This document shows positions 53,301 to 62,399 of a stretch of DNA of 64,000 bases, one piece after another (position 1 is the first letter of the stretch; each line of letters opens with the position of its first letter). This DNA comes from Erythrobacter sp. Its GTDB lineage: Bacteria; Pseudomonadota; Alphaproteobacteria; Sphingomonadales; Sphingomonadaceae. Both the position numbers and the translations under genes were made by a program. Under the pieces are notes generated by a model that was not told the origin of the DNA, did not search any database, and saw only the letters and a list, made by a program, of their open reading frames with translations. Where the stretch lies: positions 1 to 64,000 of the forward strand of contig JAACTB010000007.1 in assembly GCA_009993605.1 (NCBI GenBank), written 5' to 3'.

Positions 53301-54707
53301 ATGGCATTCAAGGGTCTCGAACCCATTCAGTATGGCGGGCGCGAAGTGTGGCCGCTGGTCGAAGGTGGGAAGGGCGTTTCGGCGACCAACCACTTGAGCT
53401 CGGGCGCCTGGGCGGCGGCGGGCGGCATCGGCACGGTCAGCGCGGTCAATGCCGACAGCTACGATGCCGAGGGCAAGATCATCCCCCAGGTCTACGACCA
53501 GCTGACGCGCAAGGAACGCCACGAACAGCTGATGCGCTATGCGATCGACGGCGCCACCGAACAGGTGAAGCGCGCGCACGATATCGCGGGCGGAAACGGC
53601 GCGATCAACATCAACGTCCTGTGGGAAATGGGCGGCGCGCAGCAGATACTGGAAGCCGTGCTGGAGAACACCAAGGGCCTCGTCGCCGGTGTTACCTGCG
53701 GGGCGGGTATGCCCTATAAGCTGGCCGAGATCGCGGCGCGCTACAATGTGAGCTACCTGCCCATCGTCAGCTCCGCGCGCGCCTTCCGCGCCCTGTGGAA
53801 GCGCAGCTACAGCAAGGTGCCCGACTTGATGGCGGCCGTAGTTTACGAAGACCCGTGGCTGGCGGGCGGGCATAACGGCCTGTCGAACGCCGAAGATCCG
53901 AGGAAGCCCGAAGATCCCTACCCCCGCGTCAAGGCGCTGCGCGAGACGATGCGCAATGAAGGCGTCTCGGAAGATACCGCGATCGTCATGGCGGGCGGCG
54001 TCTGGTTCCTGCGCGAATGGAACGACTGGATCGACAATCCCGAGCTCGGCCGGATCATGTTCCAGTTCGGAACGCGTCCCCTGCTGACCGAGGAAAGCCC
54101 GATCCCGCAGGAATGGAAGGACCGCCTGCGCACGCTCGACGAAGGCGACGTGCTGCTGCACAAATTCTCGCCGACCGGCTTCTATTCGAGCGCGGTGAAG
54201 AACGATTTCCTCTGGGACCTCATCCACCGCTCCGAACGCCAGATCCCCTACAGCAAGGTCGAGGCGGGCGAGCACACCAAGCAGCTCGACATTGGTGTGC
54301 GCGGCAAGAATTTCTGGGTCGCGCCGAAGGATTACGACCGCGCGCGGGCCTGGTTCGCCGAGGGGCAGACCGAAGCGCTCAAGACGCCGGACGACACGAT
54401 CGTTTACGTCACGCCCGAAAGCCGCGATACGATCCGCAAGGACCAGAAGGACTGCATGGGCTGTCTCAGCCATTGCGCATTTTCGAGCTGGAAGGACCAC
54501 GACGACTACACGACCGGACGCCTCGCCGATCCGCGCAGCTTCTGCATCCAGAAGACCTTGCAGGACATCGCCCACGGCGAGCCGGTGGACGACAATCTGA
54601 TGTTCGCGGGCCACGCGGCCTATCGCTTCAAGCAGGACCCGTTCTATTCGAACAATTTCACCCCCACGGTGAAGCAGCTGGTCGATCGGATCCTGGCGGG
54701 GGATTGA
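53301..54707 (+). CDS. Nitronate monooxygenase-like flavoprotein with C-terminal cysteine cluster
   Basis: This 468-aa TIM-barrel protein matches the 2-nitropropane dioxygenase/NMO and enoyl-ACP-reductase-II-like group. The N-terminus has an ATNHLSSG segment. VAGVTCGAGMP is in the middle, IVMAGGVWF is the flavin phosphate loop and MFQFGTRPLLTEE follows. The C-terminal part has DCMGCLSHCAF (C385, C388, C392) and SFCIQ (C415), a spacing that could bind a metal or Fe-S cluster; standard NMO enzymes lack it. Substrate is unknown. The ATG at 53301 lies 24 nt after the lipoprotein stop. The GNAT gene starts 1 nt after this one. Confidence 0.8.
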   Translation: MAFKGLEPIQYGGREVWPLVEGGKGVSATNHLSSGAWAAAGGIGTVSAVNADSYDAEGKIIPQVYDQLTRKERHEQLMRYAIDGATEQVKRAHDIAGGNGAININVLWEMGGAQQILEAVLENTKGLVAGVTCGAGMPYKLAEIAARYNVSYLPIVSSARAFRALWKRSYSKVPDLMAAVVYEDPWLAGGHNGLSNAEDPRKPEDPYPRVKALRETMRNEGVSEDTAIVMAGGVWFLREWNDWIDNPELGRIMFQFGTRPLLTEESPIPQEWKDRLRTLDEGDVLLHKFSPTGFYSSAVKNDFLWDLIHRSERQIPYSKVEAGEHTKQLDIGVRGKNFWVAPKDYDRARAWFAEGQTEALKTPDDTIVYVTPESRDTIRKDQKDCMGCLSHCAFSSWKDHDDYTTGRLADPRSFCIQKTLQDIAHGEPVDDNLMFAGHAAYRFKQDPFYSNNFTPTVKQLVDRILAGD

Positions 54708-54708
54708 C

Positions 54709-55164
54709 GTGGAGATCGGCCTCGCCAACTTGGACGATGCCGATCTTCGCGACCTTTTGACCATGCATCAGCGGCGGATGGTCGAGTCTTCGCCGCCGGG
54801 AACATCCTTCGCGCTCGATCTGACCGGGCTTGCCAGTCCAAACGTCAGCCTCTTCGCGGCACGGCGTAACGGCGGGCTCCTGGGTACCGCGGCGCTCAAG
54901 CAGATCGAACCGCGATCGGGCGAGATCAAATCGATGCGTGTAATCGATCGTGAATTGGGGACGGGCGTGGGGTTTGCGCTGCTTTCCTATCTGATCGCTG
55001 TGGCGCGCGAACGCGGCTACCGGACGCTTATGTTGGAAACCGGGACGGGCGAGGGCTTTGCCGCCGCGAATGCGCTCTATGTGCGTAACGGCTTCGTCAG
55101 GCGCGGTCCCTTTGCCGATTATGCCGCGAGCGATTTCAACATTTTCTACGAACGCGCGCTGTAA
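54709..55164 (+). CDS. GNAT family N-acetyltransferase
   Basis: This 151-aa acetyltransferase has the acetyl-CoA pyrophosphate loop region GTGVGFALLSYLIAVARERG (about 84-103) after a beta strand, and the C-terminal NALYVRNGFVRRGPFADY typical of small GNATs. Acceptor is unknown. The start is GTG 54709, 1 nt after the preceding stop, suggesting cotranslation. It converges on the NTF2-like gene 4 bp away. Confidence 0.85.
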   Translation: MEIGLANLDDADLRDLLTMHQRRMVESSPPGTSFALDLTGLASPNVSLFAARRNGGLLGTAALKQIEPRSGEIKSMRVIDRELGTGVGFALLSYLIAVARERGYRTLMLETGTGEGFAAANALYVRNGFVRRGPFADYAASDFNIFYERAL

Positions 55165-55168
55165 CCGC

Positions 55169-55597
55169 TCACCGCCACAGCTGCATCGCCCTGACCGCAT
55201 CGCTCATCTTCGCGTCCTCGTCGGGGCGCGAGAGGGTGCGTTCGATGATGCGCCACTGGCGGCGGACCTTGGTCTTCTGCCAGAGGTCCATCATCCAGGT
55301 CTCGCCCGCCCATTCGTGCTCGCCCATGCGCGCTTCCAGGCTCATCTGCGTCGCAAAAACAGCGACCGAGCCGTGGCGGCGGACATAGACCTCGCCGAAG
55401 CGATAGCCCTTGCATTTGAAGCGCGTGGTCGCCGCTTCCAGCCAGCTCGCCCGGTCGAGGAGCGCGGCGCGCGTCGATCCCAGGAGAAAGATGAAATCGC
55501 GCGCGGCGAGCTTCTTCATCGCGTTGCGGTCGCGCTGCATCCAGCTGCGCATCCACTGGTGTTCGAGCGCTTCGATGCGCGCGGCGAAATCGTCCAT
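55169..55597 (-). CDS. Nuclear transport factor 2 (SnoaL/DUF4440)-like protein
   Basis: This 142-aa protein has the NTF2-like cone fold: an N-terminal helix MDDFAARIEALEHQWMRS, then MKKLAARDFIFLLGS and strands ending ARMGEHEWAGETWMMDLWQ. Such proteins act as isomerases, scaffolds or unknown hydrolase partners; no catalytic set is evident here. The ATG at 55597 is preferred; the frame upstream runs into the dehydrogenase gene. It follows the dehydrogenase by 13 nt. Confidence 0.8.
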   Translation of the reverse strand: MDDFAARIEALEHQWMRSWMQRDRNAMKKLAARDFIFLLGSTRAALLDRASWLEAATTRFKCKGYRFGEVYVRRHGSVAVFATQMSLEARMGEHEWAGETWMMDLWQKTKVRRQWRIIERTLSRPDEDAKMSDAVRAMQLWR

Positions 55598-55610
55598 GTC
55601 TCGACTTTCC

Positions 55611-56633
55611 TCAAGCCAGTCCGGTGAGGACCTGATCGGGCGGGCGATGGCCATCGGCCCACATGCGGATATTGGCGATGACGCGATGGCCCGATTCCTC
55701 GCGCCCCTCGCGCGTGGCGCTGCCGATATGGGGCAGGGTCATCACGTTCGGATGACGGATGAGGCGCTCGTCGACATTCGGTTCGTCCGGATAGACGTCG
55801 AGCCCGGCGCCCGCGAGATGCCCGCTTTCGAGCGCCGCGATCAGCGCATCCTGATCGACGAGATCACCGCGCGCCGTGTTGATGAGGCTCGCACCGTCCT
55901 TCATCATTGCGATGCGCCGCTCATCGATCATGCCGCGCGTGCTCTCGCTTGCGGGACAATGCAGCGTCAGGATATCGGCCTCGCTCACCAGCCCGTCGAG
56001 CGTGTCGGCATAGCGCGCGCCGAACATTCGCTCGACCGCTTCGGGAAGGCGTTTGCGATTGTGGTAGGCGATCTCGAGCCCGAAGGCGCGGGCGCGATGC
56101 GCCACCGCCTGACCGATCCGGCCCATGCCGACGATGCCGAGAATCTTGCCCGCCAATTTGCGGCCCAAGAGCGCGGTCGGCGTCCAGCCGGTCCACTGGC
56201 CCGAGCGGATCAGTTCGACCCCCTCGCGCACCCGGCGTGGCACGCCGATGATGCCCGCCATGGTCAGATCGGCGGTATCCTCGGTGAAGACGCCGGGCGT
56301 GTTCGTCACCATGATGCGCCGCGCGGCGGCTGCCTTGAGGTCGATATGATCGGTCCCCGCGCCGAAATTGGCGATCAGGCCGAGGCGATCGCCCGCCTGA
56401 GCCAGCATGTCCGCATCGATCCGATCGGTCACCGTTGGGACCAGCACGTCGCATTCGCGCATCGCCGCGACCAATTCTTCGCGCGACATCGCCTTGTCGG
56501 CGGAATTGCAATGCGCATCGAACAGCTCGCCGAGCCGCAATTCGACGGTCGGCATCAGGTGGCGCGTCACCACGACGCGGGGGGGATGGTCGAGACGCCG
56601 GGGTACGGTGGGGGCGGGGGCGGAATCGGGCAT
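55611..56633 (-). CDS. D-isomer-specific 2-hydroxyacid dehydrogenase
   Basis: This 340-aa NAD(P)-dependent enzyme fits the glyoxylate/hydroxypyruvate reductase group. The dinucleotide fold is GIVGMGRIGQAVA, the substrate and catalytic Arg is in LINTARGDLVDQ, the Glu in DVYPDEPNV and the catalytic His in LPHIGSAT. Substrate is not fixed by sequence. It is followed by the NTF2-like gene 13 nt downstream; the 103-bp gap on its other side separates it from the divergent SH3 gene. Confidence 0.92.
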   Translation of the reverse strand: MPDSAPAPTVPRRLDHPPRVVVTRHLMPTVELRLGELFDAHCNSADKAMSREELVAAMRECDVLVPTVTDRIDADMLAQAGDRLGLIANFGAGTDHIDLKAAAARRIMVTNTPGVFTEDTADLTMAGIIGVPRRVREGVELIRSGQWTGWTPTALLGRKLAGKILGIVGMGRIGQAVAHRARAFGLEIAYHNRKRLPEAVERMFGARYADTLDGLVSEADILTLHCPASESTRGMIDERRIAMMKDGASLINTARGDLVDQDALIAALESGHLAGAGLDVYPDEPNVDERLIRHPNVMTLPHIGSATREGREESGHRVIANIRMWADGHRPPDQVLTGLA

Positions 56634-56736
56634 GATTGGGGGCTAGGCGCTGCGCTCGGTTCCGGTCAAGCGGCGACCTATGCCTTGATGCAGACGCTTG
56701 AACGGGTTCGGGGCGTCGGGTAGGAAGCCGACCTTC
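56634..56736. promoter_or_regulatory. Divergent region dehydrogenase / SH3 protein
   Basis: A 103-bp gap between divergent starts. It must carry two promoters. The sequence has a moderately AT-rich patch (CTATGCCTTGATGCAG) but no clear -35/-10 pair or operator. Confidence 0.3.
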
Positions 56737-57204
56737 ATGCGCGCCGCTTTCTTCCCTCTTTTTGCCGCCTTGTCGGCTCTTGCCGCTCCGGCCATCGCGC
56801 AGGATCGCGAGGTGCCCTATTGGGCTAGCATCCGTGCGAGCGAGCTCAATATGCGGGTGGGGCCGAGCGCGGATTACAAGATCGCCTGGGTCTATCACCG
56901 CGCCGGGCTGCCGGTCCGGGTCTTGCGCGTGATGGAAGGCTGGCGGTTGATCGAGGACCCGGATGGCGAAAAGGGCTGGGTGGTCGCGCGGCTGTTGAGC
57001 CCGGATCGGACCGCGATCGTCACCGAAGGCTCGCCCGCCGCGATGCGCGCGGCCCCGGACTCTTCGGCCGAAATCAAATGGCGGTTGGAGGCTGGCGTTA
57101 CCGGCGCGCTCGGCGAATGCAGTTCGGGCTGGTGCGAATTGCAGCTCGACGATCGGCGCGGGTGGGTCGAAGAAAGCCGGTTGTGGGGCGACGACGAGGA
57201 CTGA
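56737..57204 (+). CDS. Secreted SH3 (bacterial SH3b) domain protein
   Basis: This 155-aa protein has a Sec signal (hydrophobic AAFFPLFAALSALAAPAIA, cleaved before QDRE) and then two SH3b-like repeats. The first has LNMRVGPSADYKIAWVYHRAGLPV, the second begins near SPAAMRAAPDSSAEIKWRL; WRLIEDPDGEKGWV is a typical SH3b tail motif. Bacterial SH3b domains often bind peptidoglycan, so a wall-associated role is likely (family knowledge). The ATG at 56737 is the start of the signal. Confidence 0.85.
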   Translation: MRAAFFPLFAALSALAAPAIAQDREVPYWASIRASELNMRVGPSADYKIAWVYHRAGLPVRVLRVMEGWRLIEDPDGEKGWVVARLLSPDRTAIVTEGSPAAMRAAPDSSAEIKWRLEAGVTGALGECSSGWCELQLDDRRGWVEESRLWGDDED

Positions 57205-57240
57205 TCCCCGCCGCCGCATCCGTATCAAAGCGAAACCGTC

Positions 57241-57657
57241 TCAGGCCGTTGGCTGTGCCTCGACCTTGCGGACCGTCGCATTGACATCGCCCGCATCGTC
57301 ACGAATTTCGAAAGCGCCGTCCGGGCCGGGCTCTCCGCCGGCGTAGCATTGTTCGGTGGCCGCCTCGCCCTCGGGGTCGTAGCAAAGCTGATCGCCCTGC
57401 TGGCGCCAGGTGCCGCGCTCCGTGATCTCGCCGTCCGTCCGGTCGATATAGGTGCCATCCGCTGAGAGGGTCTGCATGGTCACCGTGCCGTCGGGCAGGG
57501 TGACTTCGTAGGTGCCCGCCATCGCGGCGGGCGTCACCGTGTCGGGGGCAGGCGTTGCCACCGCGACATCCGCAGGCGCGGCCGCGGTGTCCTCCGCCTC
57601 GTTCGATCCGCAGGCTGCGAGCACGAGGCAACCGGCAAGCGTCAGATATAGTTTCAT
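57241..57657 (-). CDS. Predicted lipoprotein, hypothetical
   Basis: This 138-aa protein is unrecognised. A clear lipoprotein signal (LTLAGCLVLAAC, lipidated Cys16) precedes an Ala/Pro/Thr-rich linker and a beta-rich domain with AGTYEVTLPDGTVTMQTL and RGTWRQQGDQLCYDPEG. The two cysteines in the domain could form a disulfide. The pattern resembles small lipocalin-like or periplasmic domain proteins. The ATG at 57657 lies 26 nt after the thiolase stop, so it is probably cotranscribed with that gene. Confidence 0.78.
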   Translation of the reverse strand: MKLYLTLAGCLVLAACGSNEAEDTAAAPADVAVATPAPDTVTPAAMAGTYEVTLPDGTVTMQTLSADGTYIDRTDGEITERGTWRQQGDQLCYDPEGEAATEQCYAGGEPGPDGAFEIRDDAGDVNATVRKVEAQPTA

Positions 57658-57683
57658 CAGAAGATGCTCCGTTCTACCGGCGG

Positions 57684-58880
57684 TCAGACCATTTCGACAG
57701 CGACGGCAGTGGCCTCGCCGCCACCGATGCAGAGCGAGGCGATGCCGCGCTTCTTGCCCTGCTGCTTGAGCGCGTTGAGCAGCGTCACGATGATGCGCGT
57801 GCCGCTGGCGCCGATCGGATGGCCGAGCGCCGTGCCGCCGCCGTTCACGTTGATCTTGTCGTGCGGGATGCCGATGTCGCGCATCGCGAACATGGCGACG
57901 CAGGCGAAGGCTTCGTTGACTTCCCACAGATCGACCTCGTCCGCGCTCCATCCGGCGCTTTTGAGTACCTTCTCGATCGCGCCGACCGGGGCGACGGTGA
58001 ATTCGCTCGGCTCCTGGGCGTGGGCGGCCATGGCGACGATCTTCGCGACCGGCTCCTGGCCGTTCTCCTTCGCGACGCTTTCGCGCGACAGCACCACGGC
58101 GGCGGCGCCGTCCGAGATGGAGCTGCTGGTGGCCGCGGTGATAGTACCGTCCTTGGCGAAGGCGGGGCGCAGCTGGGGGATCTTGTCCGGCTTGCCCTTG
58201 CCCGGCGCCTCGTCCTTGTCGACCGTCTGCTCGCCCGCACGGGTGGAGAAGGTCACCGGAACAACCTCGCCGTCGAAAGCGCCGCTGTCGATGGCAGCGT
58301 TGGCGCGACGCAGGCTTTCGATCGAGTAATCGTCCATCTGCTCGCGGGTGAGCTGATATTCGTTTGCGGTTTCCTGGGCGAAGGTGCCCATGGCGCGGCC
58401 CTCTTCGTAGGCATCTTCCAGCCCGTCGAGAAACATGTGGTCGTAGGTCGTGTCGTGACCCAGCCGCGCGCCGCTGCGGTGCTTCTTCAAGAGATAGGGA
58501 GCATTTGTCATGCTCTCCATCCCGCCCGCGACGACATAATCGACCGAACCGCTGGCGAGCGCTTCGGCGCCCATGATCACGGTCTGCATGCCCGAGCCGC
58601 AGACCTTGTTCACCGTGGTCGCCTGTACGGATTTGGGCAGGCCCGCCTTGATCGACGCCTGGCGCGCGGGCGCCTGGCCGAGGCCGGCGGGCAGGACGCA
58701 GCCCATATAGGTGCGATCGAAACTCTCCGGCGCCACGCCCGAGCGTTCCACCGCCGCCTTCACCGCCGTCGCGCCGAGGTCGGTCGCAGAGACATCGGCG
58801 AGGGCGCCCTGCATTCCGCCCATCGGCGTGCGGGCATAGGAGAGGATGACGACGGGATCGTTGGCAGCGAACTGGGTCAT
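57684..58880 (-). CDS. Acetyl-CoA C-acyltransferase (thiolase)
   Basis: This 398-aa thiolase makes or breaks beta-ketoacyl-CoA. The acyl-binding Cys94 is in VNKVCGSGMQT, the catalytic His in NVNGGGTALGHPIGASG, and the second Cys in SLCIGGGEATA. Either biosynthetic (acetoacetyl-CoA) or degradative use is possible. The ATG at 58880 starts the family motif. It is divergent from the aldehyde dehydrogenase gene across 118 bp. Confidence 0.94.
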   Translation of the reverse strand: MTQFAANDPVVILSYARTPMGGMQGALADVSATDLGATAVKAAVERSGVAPESFDRTYMGCVLPAGLGQAPARQASIKAGLPKSVQATTVNKVCGSGMQTVIMGAEALASGSVDYVVAGGMESMTNAPYLLKKHRSGARLGHDTTYDHMFLDGLEDAYEEGRAMGTFAQETANEYQLTREQMDDYSIESLRRANAAIDSGAFDGEVVPVTFSTRAGEQTVDKDEAPGKGKPDKIPQLRPAFAKDGTITAATSSSISDGAAAVVLSRESVAKENGQEPVAKIVAMAAHAQEPSEFTVAPVGAIEKVLKSAGWSADEVDLWEVNEAFACVAMFAMRDIGIPHDKINVNGGGTALGHPIGASGTRIIVTLLNALKQQGKKRGIASLCIGGGEATAVAVEMV

Positions 58881-58998
58881 GCGGGGATGGCCTTTCGGTT
58901 TTTGAATTTCGATCGGATATGCAATATCGGTTGCAAGACGAGACTTGCCGTACGCTCAGATTAGGAGCGGGAAGCGGCGAAATCAAACGGAGAGAGCG
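58881..58998. promoter_or_regulatory. Divergent region thiolase / aldehyde dehydrogenase
   Basis: A 118-bp gap with two diverging genes. It includes GCAAG (58933-58937) and CTTGC (58944-58948), an inverted repeat with a 6-nt spacer, in a context with GCAA/TTGC half-sites like those upstream of sdhB. AT-rich sequence GAATTTCGATCGGATATGCAATATCGG may hold the promoters. Confidence 0.4.
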
Positions 58999-60429
58999 AT
59001 GGCGGGCGATCGGACGACAGAGATGCAGGATGTCCTGAAGCGGCAGCGCGCCGCGCACGAGGCGGATCGGCCCGAGCCGATGGATATGCGCAAGGACCGG
59101 GTGAAGCGCGCGATCGCGCTCCTGAAGGAGAACGCCGATGCGCTGTGTTCCGCGATGAACGCGGATTTCGGCAATCGCTCCCAGAGCCAGTCGATGTTGA
59201 CCGACATCGCCGGGACGATCAATTTTGGGAAATACTGCCTCAAGCATGCCGAGAAATGGGCGCGGCCCGACAAGCGGCACCTCCAGTTCCCGCTCGGCCT
59301 GTTGGGCGCGAAGGCGGAAGTCCGCTACGAACCCAAGGGTATCATCGGCATTCTCAGCCCGTGGAACTTCCCCGTCAATCTGAGCTTCGGGCCGTTGATG
59401 CAGGTCTTCGCGGCGGGCAATCGTGCGATGATCAAGCCGAGCGAGTTTACCGAACGCACCAGCGAATTGTCCGCCGAACTGGTCGAACGCTATTTCGCGC
59501 CCGAGGAGTGCGCGGTGTTCGCCGGCGGGCCGGAGGTGGCGGCGGCTTTCAGCGAACTGCCCTTCGATCACCTCGTCTTCACCGGATCGACCGCGACGGG
59601 CCGCAAGGTGATGGAGGCGGCGGCCAAAAACCTCGTCCCCGTCACGCTGGAGTTGGGCGGGAAATCGCCGGTGATCATGGGCGAAAGCGCGGATTTCGCC
59701 AAGGCGGGGGAGCGGGTGGCTTTGGGCAAGATGCTCAATGCGGGGCAGATCTGTCTCGCGCCCGACTATCTCTATGTTCCCGAAGCGAAGGCTGATGAGG
59801 CCGTGCACGGTATCTGGCAGGCCACCGCGGCGATGTATCCGACCCTGCTCGATAACGAGGATTACGCGAGCGTCGTCACCGATCGCCACTTCGATCGCTT
59901 GCAGGATATGGTGAAGGATGCGCGCGACAAGGGCGCCGAGGTGATCGAGATCAATCCCGGCGACGAGGATTTCTCCAGCACCAACGCCCGCAAGATGCCG
60001 CTCACGATCCTTCGTAACGTGACGGACGACATGCAGGCGATGCAGGAGGAAATCTTCGGCCCCGTACTGCCGGTCAAGACCTATGGCCACATCGACGAGG
60101 CGGTGGAATACGTGAACCGGCGCGATCGCCCGCTCGGCCTGTATTATTTCGGCAGCGACGACGGCGAGGAGCGGCGCGTGCTCGAACGCACGATCTCGGG
60201 CGGGGTCACGGTGAACGACGTGGTCTTCCACGTTTCCATGGAAGACCTGCCCTTCGGCGGCGTCGGCCCGAGCGGAATGGGCAGCTATCACGGCATCGAG
60301 GGCTTTCGCGAATTCAGCCATGCCCGCAGCGTCTATTCCCAGACCAAGATCGACGTGGCGAAGCTCGCCGGGTTGAAGCCGCCATACGGGGAGGCGACCC
60401 GCAAGGCCTTGCGCGGGTTGATGAAATAG
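58999..60429 (+). CDS. Aldehyde dehydrogenase (coniferyl-aldehyde-dehydrogenase-like)
   Basis: This 476-aa NAD(P)+-dependent enzyme oxidises an aldehyde to the acid. Key motifs are GIIGILSPWNFPVNLSFGP, FTGSTATGRKVMEAAAKN (cofactor loop), VTLELGGKSPVI with the Glu, and NAGQICLAPDY with the catalytic Cys. The C-terminus matches the coniferyl aldehyde dehydrogenase branch. An in-frame start 18 codons upstream exists but the ATG at 58999 follows AGAGAG. Confidence 0.92.
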   Translation: MAGDRTTEMQDVLKRQRAAHEADRPEPMDMRKDRVKRAIALLKENADALCSAMNADFGNRSQSQSMLTDIAGTINFGKYCLKHAEKWARPDKRHLQFPLGLLGAKAEVRYEPKGIIGILSPWNFPVNLSFGPLMQVFAAGNRAMIKPSEFTERTSELSAELVERYFAPEECAVFAGGPEVAAAFSELPFDHLVFTGSTATGRKVMEAAAKNLVPVTLELGGKSPVIMGESADFAKAGERVALGKMLNAGQICLAPDYLYVPEAKADEAVHGIWQATAAMYPTLLDNEDYASVVTDRHFDRLQDMVKDARDKGAEVIEINPGDEDFSSTNARKMPLTILRNVTDDMQAMQEEIFGPVLPVKTYGHIDEAVEYVNRRDRPLGLYYFGSDDGEERRVLERTISGGVTVNDVVFHVSMEDLPFGGVGPSGMGSYHGIEGFREFSHARSVYSQTKIDVAKLAGLKPPYGEATRKALRGLMK

Positions 60430-60578
60430 GACGGCGCAAACCCGGCCATGGCACGCGTTTCGCGCACGCTTTCATGCGGGAAATGCGCCGAACCCACCCT
60501 TGCGTGCGAAGCCTGAGAGGCCTAGAGGCGAGCCGAATGAGCGCGCTTCGCAGGCGCCCAAACCGTTAGGAATCGCAC
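60430..60578 (+). promoter_or_regulatory. Region upstream of the nuo operon
   Basis: A 149-bp gap between the aldehyde dehydrogenase stop and nuoA, which should carry the nuo promoter. The most likely candidate is a weak TTGCGT (60500-60505) with TAGAGG 17 bp further (60523-60528). No terminator-like hairpin with a T-run is evident for the gene before. Confidence 0.3.
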
Positions 60579-60953
60579 GTGGTCGATCTCGAGCAGTATC
60601 TGCCGATCCTCATCTTTCTCTTCATCGCCGTCCTCCTGTCGGCGGCGTTCGTGTTCCTGCCCATGGGCGTGTCGCGTCTGACCGGCGCGCACAATCCGAA
60701 CGCGGAGAAGCTGAGCGAGTATGAATGCGGCTTTCCCGCGTTCGAGGAACCGCGCAGTCAGTTCGACGTGAAATTCTACCTCGTCGCGATCAGCTTCCTG
60801 CTGTTCGATCTCGAGGCGGCCTTCCTCTTCCCATGGGCGGTGAGCCTCGAATTCACGCAGTGGACGGGATGGATCGGCATGATGGTTTTCCTCGGCATCC
60901 TCGCGATCGGCCTCGCATACGAATGGAAGATGGGGGCATTGGACTGGCAGTAA
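60579..60953 (+). CDS. nuoA: NADH-quinone oxidoreductase subunit A
   Basis: NuoA is a small membrane subunit of complex I, near the quinone site. The 124-aa protein has three hydrophobic helices (about 7-29, 63-85, 93-113) and the typical loop [29 protein letters not shown] with its conserved Glu/Cys (cited in outline), followed by [14 protein letters not shown]. The start is GTG 60579. It overlaps nuoB by TAATG and opens the operon. Confidence 0.96.
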   Translation: MVDLEQYLPILIFLFIAVLLSAAFVFLPMGVSRLTGAHNPNAEKLSEYECGFPAFEEPRSQFDVKFYLVAISFLLFDLEAAFLFPWAVSLEFTQWTGWIGMMVFLGILAIGLAYEWKMGALDWQ

Positions 60954-61531
60954 TGAGCGATCAACGAACGATATCCCCGCAGGGCCGCGACCCGCATCTC
61001 CAGCCCACCGCGCAGCCGGGTGAAATCCGCCAGCCGGACCAGGACTATTTCAACGCGCTTCAGAACGAGGTGAACGACAAGGGCTTCCTCGTCGCCAGCA
61101 CCGAGGACCTGTTCCAGTGGGCGCGCACCGGATCGCTGTGGTGGATGACCTTCGGCCTCGCCTGCTGCGCGGTCGAGATGATCCACGTCAACATGCCGCG
61201 TTATGACATGGAGCGCTTCGGCGTCGCCCCGCGCGCGTCCCCGCGCCAGTCGGACGTGATGATCGTGGCGGGAACGCTCTGCAACAAGATGGCGCCGGCC
61301 CTGCGCAAGGTCTACGACCAGATGTCGGAGCCGAAATACGTCATCAGCATGGGCAGCTGCGCCAATGGCGGCGGCTATTATCACTACAGCTACAGCGTCG
61401 TGCGCGGCTGCGATCGGATCGTGCCGGTCGATATCTACGTGCCCGGTTGCCCTCCGACGGCGGAGGCGCTGCTGTACGGCGTGATGCAGTTGCAGCGGAA
61501 GATCCGCCGTAGCGGCACGATCGAGCGATAG
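60953..61531 (+). CDS. nuoB: NADH-quinone oxidoreductase subunit B
   Basis: NuoB binds Fe-S cluster N2, the last electron carrier before ubiquinone. The 192-aa sequence has the four ligand cysteines: C71 and C72 ([11 protein letters not shown]), C136 ([12 protein letters not shown]) and C166 ([12 protein letters not shown]). The N-terminal 45 residues are a flexible extension. The start codon overlaps the nuoA stop (TAATG). nuoC follows 10 nt downstream. Confidence 0.97.
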   Translation: MSDQRTISPQGRDPHLQPTAQPGEIRQPDQDYFNALQNEVNDKGFLVASTEDLFQWARTGSLWWMTFGLACCAVEMIHVNMPRYDMERFGVAPRASPRQSDVMIVAGTLCNKMAPALRKVYDQMSEPKYVISMGSCANGGGYYHYSYSVVRGCDRIVPVDIYVPGCPPTAEALLYGVMQLQRKIRRSGTIER

Positions 61532-61541
61532 GGGCGCAAGC

Positions 61542-62399
61542 ATGGCGACACTCCACTCCGCACCTCGCTTCACCCTGATCGATGGGCTGAAGGAAACGCT
61601 TTCGACCGCGCTCGGCGGGCACCTGCTCGATGCGCATGACGAGCATGGCGAGCTGCTGTTCACCGTCCGCCGCGACGCGGTCGAGGATGCGCTGCGCATC
61701 CTGCGCGACGAGCACGGCTATCAGCAGCTGATGGAGATCGCCGGAGTCGACTATCCCAGCCGCGAGGAGCGGTTCGAGGTGGTCTACATGCTTTTGAGCC
61801 TCACGAAGAACAGCCGCATCATGGTCAAGTGCACCGCCAGCGAAGATACGCCGGTGCCGACCGTGACGACGCTATGGCCCAATGCGGGCTGGCTCGAACG
61901 CGAGGTTTTCGACCTTTACGGCGTGCTGTTCGACGGGAATACGGATCTGCGGCGTATCCTCACCGATTACGGGTTCGAAGGGCACCCCTTCCGCAAGGAT
62001 TTCCCGCTCACCGGCTATACCGAGCTGCGCTATTCGGAAGACGAGAAGCGCGTCGTCTACGAGCCGGTCGAACTCGCGCAGGATCTGCGCCAGTTCGATT
62101 TCATGAGTCCCTGGGAAGGTGCGGATTACGTCCTGCCCGGTGACGAGAAGGCGGGCACGCCCCCGGTCGACGATCCCAAGGTGACCGAAAAGCCGTCCGA
62201 CACCGGCGCGGGCGCCAAGGCGGACAAGGAAGCGGCGGAAAAGGTCAGCGAGGGCGCGCCCACTACGGAAGAAAGCGGCACGGACGCACCGCCGCCGCCC
62301 GAACCGACCGAGGACCGCGAAGATCGTCCTGCGCGCGAAGGCAAGACGACCGACACCGCCGAGGCGACCGAACCGAAGGGGGATGGCAAGGATGCGTAA
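61542..62399 (+). CDS. nuoC: NADH-quinone oxidoreductase subunit C with a C-terminal acidic tail
   Basis: NuoC is a peripheral-arm subunit that contacts NuoD. Residues 1-200 match the family, including [13 protein letters not shown] and [13 protein letters not shown]. The last 85 residues (201-285) form a low-complexity tail rich in Asp, Glu, Lys, Pro, Ala and Thr that most NuoC proteins lack. Its stop overlaps the start of the lipoprotein gene by a few bases. Confidence 0.95.
   Translation: MATLHSAPRFTLIDGLKETLSTALGGHLLDAHDEHGELLFTVRRDAVEDALRILRDEHGYQQLMEIAGVDYPSREERFEVVYMLLSLTKNSRIMVKCTASEDTPVPTVTTLWPNAGWLEREVFDLYGVLFDGNTDLRRILTDYGFEGHPFRKDFPLTGYTELRYSEDEKRVVYEPVELAQDLRQFDFMSPWEGADYVLPGDEKAGTPPVDDPKVTEKPSDTGAGAKADKEAAEKVSEGAPTTEESGTDAPPPPEPTEDREDRPAREGKTTDTAEATEPKGDGKDA

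Noticed and set aside
52548-54764. 738-codon minus-strand frame opposite the methyltransferase-like and NMO-like genes
   Set aside because: Antisense shadow, crosses gene borders of the plus strand, no family motif seen.
57658-60321. Minus-strand frame that runs from within the aldehyde dehydrogenase through the thiolase into the lipoprotein
   Set aside because: Only its last 138 codons (lipoprotein, ATG 57657) have a good signal and start. The rest is out of frame with the thiolase and opposite to the dehydrogenase.
60500-60528. TTGCGT-17 bp-TAGAGG as the nuo promoter
   Set aside because: Each hexamer matches the sigma-70 consensus at only three of six positions, so it is noted as a candidate in the intergenic entry and not called as a promoter.
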